NCBI RefSeq assembly: GCF_038397745.1
Contig: NZ_CP151636.1
Coordinates: forward strand, 1,798,001-1,862,000
DNA: 64,000 nucleotides
Origin: Microbacterium sp. LWH11-1.2
GTDB taxonomy: Bacteria; Actinomycetota; Actinomycetes; Actinomycetales; Microbacteriaceae
Direction: 5' to 3'
Under the pieces are notes generated by a model that saw only the letters and a program-made list of their open reading frames with translations, had not been told where the DNA came from and did not search any database. The position numbers and the translations under genes were made by a program. This document shows positions 43,562 through 49,882 of the stretch, piece by piece; within the stretch, counting starts at the first letter, position 1; the number at the start of each line of letters is the position of its first letter.

Positions 43562-44596
43562 ATGAACACGCTTCTTCCCACCTCGATCGTCGGCAGCCTG
43601 CCGAAGCCGTCCTGGCTGGCCGCGCCGGAAACGCTCTGGTCTCCCTGGAAACTGCAGGGCGACGCCTTGGCCGAGGGCGCACAGGATGCGCTTCGCATCA
43701 CCGTCCAGGAGCAGCGCCAGGCCGGCCTCGACATCATCAGCGACGGGGAGCAGACCCGCCAGCACTTCGTCACGACGTTCATCGAGCATCTCTCCGGCGT
43801 CGACTTCGACCAGCGGGAGACGGTCCGGATCCGCGACCGCTACGACGCCAGCGTGCCGACGGTCGTCGGCGCCGTGAGCCGCGAGAAGCCCGTGTTCGTG
43901 GAGGATGCGAAGTTCCTCCGCCAGCAGACAGATCAGCCCATCAAATGGGCGCTGCCCGGTCCGATGACGATGATCGACACGCTCTACGATCGCCACTACA
44001 AGAGCCGCGAGAAGCTGGCGTGGGAGTTCGCGACGATCCTCAATCAGGAGGCGAAGGAGCTCGAGGCGGCCGGGGTGGACGTCATCCAGTTCGACGAGCC
44101 GGCGTTCAACGTCTTCTTCGACGACGTGCAGGACTGGGGCGTGGCGGCGCTCGAGAGGGCGGCCGAAGGGCTGCGCGCCGAGACCGTGGTGCACATCTGC
44201 TACGGGTACGGGATCAAGGCCAACACGGACTGGAAGGCGACCCTCGGGGCGGAGTGGCGCCAGTACGAGAAGTCCTTCCCGCTGCTCCAGAGCTCGAGCA
44301 TCGACACCATCTCGCTGGAGAGCCACCACTCGCACGTCCCCCTGGATCTCATCGAGCTCATCCGCGGCAAGAAGGTCATGCTCGGAGCCATCGATGTCGC
44401 CAGCGACGCGATCGAGACCCCGGAGGAGGTCGCCGACACCCTCCGGAACGCGCTCCGCTTCGTCGACGCGGACAAGCTCATCCCGAGCACGAACTGCGGC
44501 CTTGCACCGCTGTCTCGTGACGTCGCACGCGGGAAGCTGCGCGCGCTCAGCGCCGGCGCCGCCCTGCTTCGTGACGAACTCGCCGCGAAGGACTGA
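43562..44596 (+). CDS. mesD: MesD-like folate-independent methionine synthase (MetE core)
   Basis: This 344-residue enzyme contains only the catalytic C-terminal half of MetE and should methylate homocysteine to methionine. Zinc ligands are in place: H-x-C in VVHICYGYG, a glutamate in SLESHHSH, and the cysteine in STNCGLAPL. The start SIVGSLPKPSWL and LPGPMTMIDTLYD are typical of the core family. The folate-binding N-terminal half is absent, which fits MesD and not MetE. I chose ATG 43562, preceded by GGAGAA at 10 bases; an ATG at 43538 overlapping the mesX stop is possible and would add eight residues. It is co-transcribed with mesX. Confidence 0.88.
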   Translation: MNTLLPTSIVGSLPKPSWLAAPETLWSPWKLQGDALAEGAQDALRITVQEQRQAGLDIISDGEQTRQHFVTTFIEHLSGVDFDQRETVRIRDRYDASVPTVVGAVSREKPVFVEDAKFLRQQTDQPIKWALPGPMTMIDTLYDRHYKSREKLAWEFATILNQEAKELEAAGVDVIQFDEPAFNVFFDDVQDWGVAALERAAEGLRAETVVHICYGYGIKANTDWKATLGAEWRQYEKSFPLLQSSSIDTISLESHHSHVPLDLIELIRGKKVMLGAIDVASDAIETPEEVADTLRNALRFVDADKLIPSTNCGLAPLSRDVARGKLRALSAGAALLRDELAAKD

Positions 44597-44693
44597 CCCG
44601 CCGGTTCCGGGACTCTGGGTCAGCTGCCGCTCACGCGCGCTCCGCGGGCGAGCCAGGACATGGCATCCTGAAGTGACACCGAAAGGCACGGCC

Positions 44694-45059
44694 ATGGACC
44701 CGATGTTCCCGAGCCAGGGCGATGCGCCTGCTCCCATGCTGCAGGACGTGCGCGGCTCAGCCAAGCGTGCCATCAACTACTTCCGCGTGATGGTCGGTGA
44801 GCCCGCCCATCCCGGTGCCCCCGCTCGGCACCCCATGCAGTTGATCGGTGCCGCCGATGCCGAGTCGCTTCGCGCACCCCTCTCCTACGACGCGTTCGAG
44901 GTCGAGATCGACGACATCTTCACCGAGAACGGCACCGTGCGGGTGCAGAGGATGATCACCGAAGTCGTCGCCCGTTTCGGTCTTCACCTCGACGCTTCCT
45001 CCTGGTCCAGCCTGGAAGGCGGCGAGGAGATGGTGGTAGCGGTCAGGCGCGGCGCCTAG
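44694..45059 (+). CDS. Conserved protein of unknown function
   Basis: This 121-residue protein is not one I recognise. It has no signal peptide or membrane segment. VRGSAKRAINYFRVMVGEPAH, YDAFEVEIDDIFTENGTVRV and VVARFGLHLDASSW suggest a small alpha/beta protein. The ATG at 44694 begins MDPMFPSQGDAP, a plausible flexible tail. It stands alone, 97 bases after mesD, and converges on the NIPSNAP gene six bases away. Confidence 0.6.
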   Translation: MDPMFPSQGDAPAPMLQDVRGSAKRAINYFRVMVGEPAHPGAPARHPMQLIGAADAESLRAPLSYDAFEVEIDDIFTENGTVRVQRMITEVVARFGLHLDASSWSSLEGGEEMVVAVRRGA

Positions 45060-45065
45060 GGCGCT

Positions 45066-45371
45066 TCAGTCGAAGACCGGGCTGAGGAATCGACGCTCGT
45101 AGCGGCGGATGCACTGCGTCCTGCGCGCGAAGTCGAACGCCTCCACGCACTCGGGATCGGTCTTCGACGCCGTGCGATAGACCTCGTACTCGGCGAGCGA
45201 GGGGAAGGTGAACAGCGCGAAGGCCTCATCGCTGTCGCCTTCGCTCGGCAGGAAGTAGCCGTGGTGGGTGCCGCCGTGCTTCGCGACCAGTCGGATCCAC
45301 GTGCGGCCGTACTCGGTGAAGTCGTCGAGCTTGTCGGGGTCGATCTCATAGCGCAGGTGAACGGTGATCAT
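45066..45371 (-). CDS. NIPSNAP-family protein
   Basis: This 101-residue protein is a dimeric alpha-beta barrel of the NIPSNAP family: MITVHLRYEIDPDKLDDFTEYGRTW, HGGTHHGYFLPSEGDSDEAFALF. Many members sit near small-molecule metabolism genes, but the function is unknown. I take the ATG at 45371, where the conserved beta strand begins. It is divergent from the aldo/keto reductase gene with a 67-base gap. Confidence 0.88.
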   Translation of the reverse strand: MITVHLRYEIDPDKLDDFTEYGRTWIRLVAKHGGTHHGYFLPSEGDSDEAFALFTFPSLAEYEVYRTASKTDPECVEAFDFARRTQCIRRYERRFLSPVFD

Positions 45372-45438
45372 CCGATCATCCTCGCAGAGCGGTGCAGGGG
45401 GGCGCGCGCAGCCCCGATTCTCAATAGGCTCGGGAACC

Positions 45439-46425
45439 ATGGACTACACGCAGCTGGGTCGCACGGGTACGTCGGTCTCACGGATCGTGCTGGGCACGAT
45501 GAACTTCGGCGACCGCACCTCGGAGGAGGAGTCGTTCGCGATCATGGATCGCGCCCTCGAGCTGGGGGTGAACTTCTTCGACACGGCGAACGCCTACGGC
45601 GGGTCGGCGGGTCGAGGTGCGACCGAGGAGATCATCGGTCGGTGGTTCGCGGCGCGCCCCGGGGTGCGCGACGACATCGTCCTGGCGACCAAGGTGCATT
45701 CCCCGATGGTCGCCCCTGATGCGAGCGGCGACCGGCCCAACGCGCGCGGTGCGTCCGCCTGGCAGGTGCGGCGGGAGGCGATCGGCTCGCTGCGCCGACT
45801 GCAGACCGACCGGATCGACCTGTACCAGTTCCACCACATCGACCGCCACATCTCCTGGCCGGAGCTGTGGCAGGCGATGGAGGTGCTCGTGGCCCGAGGC
45901 GAGGTCGTCTACACCGGCAGCTCGAACTTCGCGGCGTGGAACATCGCGCAGGCGAACGAGATCGCGCAGCAGCGCCACTTCCTCGGGCTCGTGAGCGAGC
46001 AGTCGCTGTACAACCTCGCCCAGCGCTCCATCGAACTCGAGGTCATCCCCGCGGCGCAGAACTACGGCCTCGGCATCCTGCCGTGGTCGCCGCTGTCCGG
46101 AGGTCTGCTGAGCGGCGGATCATCGGATGCCAACGCCCGATCGAACACGGGGAGGGCGGCCGAGATGCGTGCCGCTCACCGCGACAAGGTCGATGCGTAC
46201 GAGCTGTTCGCGAAGGAGCGGGGCTGGGCACCCTCCGCGCTCGGCCTCGCCTGGCTGCTGCACCAGCCTGCCGTCACCGGTCCGATCATCGGGCCGCGCA
46301 CGGTCGCGCAGCTCGAGTCCGCCGTGTCCGCGTTGGAGATCACGCTGACCGCAGAGGACCTCGGCCGACTCGAAGAGATCTTCCCCGGCCCCGGCGGCCA
46401 GGCTCCGGAGGCCTACGCCTGGTAG
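45439..46425 (+). CDS. Aldo/keto reductase
   Basis: This 328-residue NADPH-dependent oxidoreductase is a TIM barrel of the YajO/YghZ-like group. The catalytic tetrad is present: aspartate in FFDTANAYG, the following tyrosine, lysine in LATKVHS and histidine in YQFHHID. The substrate is not predictable; members reduce aldehydes and ketones. The ATG at 45439 starts MDYTQLGRTGTSVSRIVLGT, the normal family start. Confidence 0.95.
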   Translation: MDYTQLGRTGTSVSRIVLGTMNFGDRTSEEESFAIMDRALELGVNFFDTANAYGGSAGRGATEEIIGRWFAARPGVRDDIVLATKVHSPMVAPDASGDRPNARGASAWQVRREAIGSLRRLQTDRIDLYQFHHIDRHISWPELWQAMEVLVARGEVVYTGSSNFAAWNIAQANEIAQQRHFLGLVSEQSLYNLAQRSIELEVIPAAQNYGLGILPWSPLSGGLLSGGSSDANARSNTGRAAEMRAAHRDKVDAYELFAKERGWAPSALGLAWLLHQPAVTGPIIGPRTVAQLESAVSALEITLTAEDLGRLEEIFPGPGGQAPEAYAW

Positions 46426-46446
46426 GCCGTCGCGAGCGATCGCCGC

Positions 46447-46779
46447 TCAGGTCGGGACGTCGACCCGTTCGGCCGGATTCTGCTCCGCGGGCTCCGGCAC
46501 GAGATACAGACCGCTCGGCGCGTTCGCGGTGAAGGCGAGAGCCTCGATCCACTCGCGGTTGATCGCCGGCTGTCGGCTGCCGCTGTACTTGAAGACGAGC
46601 GAGCTCCGCGCGTGCACCCAGACGGTCGTGCGGCCGCCGCCGACGCTGAGATCCTCGCGCCACGTGAAGTTGAACGGCTCCGCGCGGCGGAGCTTCGCGG
46701 TCATGACCAGCTGAAGGTGGGTCAGCGCGCGGTCTTCGATCTCGGTCTTGACGCTGCCCTCATAGATGAATCGCCCCAT
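46447..46779 (-). CDS. DUF7882-like small protein of Microbacteriaceae
   Basis: This 110-residue protein (MGRFIYEGSVKTEIEDRALTH, AEPFNFTWREDL, RTTVWVHARSSLVFKYSG) matches a small family known to me mainly from Microbacteriaceae, sometimes mislabelled as a DNA-ligase-associated protein. Function unknown. It is preceded by paired TTACAN2GTAAG sites that suggest control by the TetR regulator encoded upstream on the same strand. Confidence 0.75.
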   Translation of the reverse strand: MGRFIYEGSVKTEIEDRALTHLQLVMTAKLRRAEPFNFTWREDLSVGGGRTTVWVHARSSLVFKYSGSRQPAINREWIEALAFTANAPSGLYLVPEPAEQNPAERVDVPT

Positions 46780-46806
46780 CGTGCGTGTTGACTCCTGCTC
46801 TGCGGA

Positions 46807-46836
46807 CTTACATCGTAAGTGAGATTACAGTGTAAG
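46807..46836. promoter_or_regulatory. Two CTTAC/GTAAG palindromes, probable TetR operators
   Basis: CTTACATCGTAAG (46807-46819) and ATTACAGTGTAAG (46824-46836) are two near-identical 13-base dyads spaced 17 bases apart. They lie between the TetR gene stop (46838) and the DUF7882-like start (46779), in a position to control the latter. The TetR link is inferred from proximity. Confidence 0.6.
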
Positions 46837-46837
46837 C

Positions 46838-47554
46838 CTATTGCGAGAGCTCACCGCTGAGACGATCGAGCAGGCTCTCGAGAGACGCCTCGAATTCCTC
46901 GTCGCTGCGGTCCTCGCTCAGCAGCGGGCGGAGTCGGACGATCTGCGCGTCGTCGTCGACCTGCTCCTGTCCGTCTTTCTCCGGGATGTCCGCGCCGCCC
47001 TCGTCGAGGGTCTCCTCGAGAGGACTGATCTCCGCACCGCGCACGGCGGACTCCAGGAGCAGCTGCCCGAGGAGGAAGCTGCTGAAGGAGCGGTACGTGT
47101 CGACCGCCTGCCGGTCGGAGAATCCCTGCTCGATGAGCGTGCGGAGGAACATCTCGACGACCTCGACGCTCCGGAGCGGCGGGCGCAGCCAGGGCGCGGC
47201 CGGATGACGGGTGGCGATCAACGGGAACGCCCGCGGGTGATCGATCGCGATCCGCCGCACGCGATGGGCCAGCGTCTGCAGGAAGCCCTGCCAGTGCTCG
47301 GTCAGCTCGTCATCGAGACTCATCGTCAGGTCGTCCATGAGGAGCGCGACGACGCCCTCCAGCAGATCCTCTCTGCCGTGCACATAGCGGTACAGCGACA
47401 TCGCCTCGACACCGAGCTCCTGTGCGAGCGATCGCATCGACAGGATCGACGCGCCGTCACGGTCGATCTGCCCGAGGGCCGTCGTGACGATCAGCTCTCG
47501 ACTGAGTCGACCGGCCGACGAGACCCGCTGCTTCTCCCGCGAACGTTCCGGCAT
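46838..47554 (-). CDS. TetR-family regulator (TetR class C-terminal domain)
   Basis: This 238-residue regulator has an N-terminal helix-turn-helix (ALGQIDRDGASILSMRSLAQ, ELGVEAMSLYRYVHGREDLL) and a long C-terminal domain of the tetracycline-repressor type with VEVVEMFLRTLIEQGFSDRQ. Residues 185-225 form an acidic insertion (GADIPEKDGQEQVDDDAQIV). It is followed by the operator pair at 46807-46836 and the DUF7882-like gene on the same strand. Confidence 0.92.
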   Translation of the reverse strand: MPERSREKQRVSSAGRLSRELIVTTALGQIDRDGASILSMRSLAQELGVEAMSLYRYVHGREDLLEGVVALLMDDLTMSLDDELTEHWQGFLQTLAHRVRRIAIDHPRAFPLIATRHPAAPWLRPPLRSVEVVEMFLRTLIEQGFSDRQAVDTYRSFSSFLLGQLLLESAVRGAEISPLEETLDEGGADIPEKDGQEQVDDDAQIVRLRPLLSEDRSDEEFEASLESLLDRLSGELSQ

Positions 47555-47655
47555 GCGCCAACGCTACTCGCATCGCGCCGCTGCCGCCGCTAGCAGCAGC
47601 GCGGCCCCCGGGCAAGGGGTGCGGGGTTCGGGCGGCGATGACGTAGAACGGGATC

Positions 47656-47982
47656 ATGCAGTTGATCATGTACGGCGGCGAGGAATTCCTGACGGGCGAC
47701 GAGATCGCGGATGCCCTGCTGGCGTACGGCCGCGCGCTGGGTGACGAGGTGCGCGCGGAGATCGTCGAGATCCCGGTTCGCGAGGACGACGGCTCGGTCG
47801 TCACGGCCAAGTTCCTGATCGGACCAGCGAGCCAGATCGTGTCGAAGAGCGTGGCCGGTCGTGGCGCCGAGCTGGAGGACGGCGACCTCGTGCGGCACCT
47901 CCAGGACCTGACGCGCGGTGTCGAGTCGCCCACCGGTCCGCTCCTCGAGTCTCCCGCGGGCGGCGAGTCCGAGCTCGACTGA
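47656..47982 (+). CDS. Conserved small protein of unknown function
   Basis: This 108-residue acidic protein (MQLIMYGGEEFLTGDEIADAL, GDEVRAEIVEIPVREDDGSV, AKFLIGPASQIVSKSV) has an alpha/beta pattern. I cannot assign it to a family, but the composition and strong coding bias support a real gene. No membrane segment is present. It is transcribed alone between the TetR and MFS genes. Confidence 0.65.
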   Translation: MQLIMYGGEEFLTGDEIADALLAYGRALGDEVRAEIVEIPVREDDGSVVTAKFLIGPASQIVSKSVAGRGAELEDGDLVRHLQDLTRGVESPTGPLLESPAGGESELD

Positions 47983-48073
47983 GGTTGCGGCCAGCAGAGT
48001 CCACTGCAAGCCCACATTGATACCATTCGGAGTACTCTGTTCTCCCACTCCGTGAAGTCAAGGACGGTCCTGC

Positions 48074-49390
48074 GTGACGGCCCAGCAGTCTCCTGCCATA
48101 GGTTCGACCGGCCACCCGGTCTCGGCGACGCGATACATCCTCCGCTCCCGGCTTCTTCGGGGATCCTTCGTCAGCCTCGTCATCTCGGGCATCGGCATCT
48201 CCCTCACCATCCCGCAGATCACCCTGTTCCTCGTCGGAGAGCTGCACCTCACGGAGGCGCAGGCGGGCCTCTATTTCCTGACCAACCTGACGGCTCCGAT
48301 CGTCGGATACGTGGTGGGGACGCTGTCCGATCGCGCGGGCTCCCGGCTGCTGGTCTTCCGGCTCTCGGTGCTTGCGGGGTTCGTCGGCTGGACGCTGATG
48401 GCCGTCGCGATGCAGGCGTGGATGCCGTTCGTCATCAACGCGATCCTCCTCAGCGCGGCCGGAGCCGGAGCCGCGCAGCTGCAGGCAGCGGTCCGCGACG
48501 AGTTGAATCGGTCGCCCACCCCGGCCGACAACGAGGTCGTCGCGGTGATCCGGATGGCGATGGCATTCGGCTGGATCATCGGTCCGGTGCTCGGTGCCGT
48601 CCTCGGCGCGGTGCTGGGGCTGCGCCCCCTGCTCTTCGTGACCGGGATCTGCGTGCTGCTGTCCCTCGTCCCCCTGATCGGTGTGAAGAAGAGTCCTCCG
48701 TTCGTCGGAGAGCCGGCGCGCACGCCGACGTCCGCCACGCCTCGGCAGCACTCGATCGTTCCCCTCGTGATCTTCACCGGCATCTACATCCTCATCATGT
48801 GCGGTGAGACGGTGAAGCTCGCCTACCTGCCTCTCTACATGGACGGGGAGCTTCGCGTCGACGCCGGCGTGCGCGGCGCGATCATCGGCCTGCAGCCCCT
48901 CCTCGAGCTGCTGCTGATGCCGCTCGCCGCGCGATTGGCGAGCAGGTTCGGCATCGCGCGCGTGCTCGTCGTCGGAGCCGCCCTCGCCATCGGCGCGCAC
49001 GTCTCCTATGCGTCGGCCTCTCTGGTCGACGCGCCCCTCGTGCCGCTGGTCGTCGGGCAGCTGCTGATGTCCGGCGTGATCGCGACGTTCGGGGTGCTCG
49101 GGATCACGGTGGCGCAGCGCCTGGTCCCGACGCGGGTCGGCATGGCCTCCAGCGTCTTCCTCAGCGCCTACGCGATCAACGCGGCGGTCGGCGGATTCGC
49201 GGGGAGCGTGGGGGCGACGTGGCTCGGCATCCCGCAGCTGTTCTGGATCCCCGCCGTGATCGCCGCCGTGGGAGCCGTCGCGCTCATCGTGCTGAACGCG
49301 AGGGTGCCGCTGGACTCTCGTGATCGGGTTCGGGCCCGCTCCACGCCGACGGAGTCGGCTGAGGCAGCTGCAGCAGAGCGCTTCGACTGA
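48074..49390 (+). CDS. MFS transporter, sugar efflux (SET) type
   Basis: This 438-residue membrane protein has 12 predicted segments. LRGSFVSLVISGIGISLTIP, LYFLTNLTAPIVGYVVGTLSDR, VRDELNRSPTPADNEVVAVI and LAYLPLYMDGELRVDAG resemble the SetA/SotA group, which exports sugars or sugar analogues. The start is a GTG at 48074 with little ribosome-site support. The last 107 bases overlap the converging MarR gene. Confidence 0.88.
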   Translation: MTAQQSPAIGSTGHPVSATRYILRSRLLRGSFVSLVISGIGISLTIPQITLFLVGELHLTEAQAGLYFLTNLTAPIVGYVVGTLSDRAGSRLLVFRLSVLAGFVGWTLMAVAMQAWMPFVINAILLSAAGAGAAQLQAAVRDELNRSPTPADNEVVAVIRMAMAFGWIIGPVLGAVLGAVLGLRPLLFVTGICVLLSLVPLIGVKKSPPFVGEPARTPTSATPRQHSIVPLVIFTGIYILIMCGETVKLAYLPLYMDGELRVDAGVRGAIIGLQPLLELLLMPLAARLASRFGIARVLVVGAALAIGAHVSYASASLVDAPLVPLVVGQLLMSGVIATFGVLGITVAQRLVPTRVGMASSVFLSAYAINAAVGGFAGSVGATWLGIPQLFWIPAVIAAVGAVALIVLNARVPLDSRDRVRARSTPTESAEAAAAERFD

Positions 49391-49853
49391 ACTGGGCGAG
49401 CAGCCGCCGGAAGGCCTCGACGTCGTCGGCCGACCAGGTGGCGAGGCTGTCGGTGAGCTTCTCGGCTGCGCGCGACACGATGCGCACACCGATCTCCCGG
49501 CCAGCCGGCGTCAGCGCGACCAGCACGCTGCGCTCGTCGTAGGGGGAGTCGACCCGCGCGACATGGCCGCTGGCCTCGAGTCGGCGCACGATCTTGCTGA
49601 TGTTCGCCTTGGTCGTGCCGAGCACGGAGGCCAGATCGGTCGGACGCAGCGCCCCGCGATAGGCGAGCTGGTTGACGACGAGGAACATCGGGATGTCGTC
49701 GAAGGGGAATCCGATCGCCTCCATCACCTCCAGGCGCACTTCGCGACTGTCGGCCCAGTGCACGATCGAGGTCACCGAGCGACGCAGGTCGAGCGGATCC
49801 GGAGGCAGCAGCGACGCCAGCTCGACATCGGATGCCGGTGCTCTCTCGCTCAT
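49284..49853 (-). CDS. MarR-family transcriptional regulator
   Basis: This 189-residue regulator has the MarR winged helix (IGFPFDDIPMFLVVNQLAYRG, TDLASVLGTTKANISKIVRR, DSPYDERSVLVALTPAG). It lies 29 bases downstream of the glycosidase gene on the same strand and is probably co-transcribed with it, so it is a candidate repressor for the 26-bp dyad before that gene. Its 3' end overlaps the MFS gene by 107 bases on the opposite strand, an unusually long convergent overlap. I prefer the ATG at 49853; an in-frame ATG at 49886 would overlap the glycosidase stop. Confidence 0.88.
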   Translation of the reverse strand: MSERAPASDVELASLLPPDPLDLRRSVTSIVHWADSREVRLEVMEAIGFPFDDIPMFLVVNQLAYRGALRPTDLASVLGTTKANISKIVRRLEASGHVARVDSPYDERSVLVALTPAGREIGVRIVSRAAEKLTDSLATWSADDVEAFRRLLAQFSRSALLQLPQPTPSAWSGPEPDHESPAAPSRSAR

Positions 49854-49882
49854 GGAACCTCCTCGGTCTTCATCATCCCAGG

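Noticed and set aside
43562..44596. Annotation as ordinary MetE
   Set aside because: The protein is 344 residues and lacks the N-terminal folate-binding half that every MetE needs; the DUF1852 neighbour points to the MesD type.
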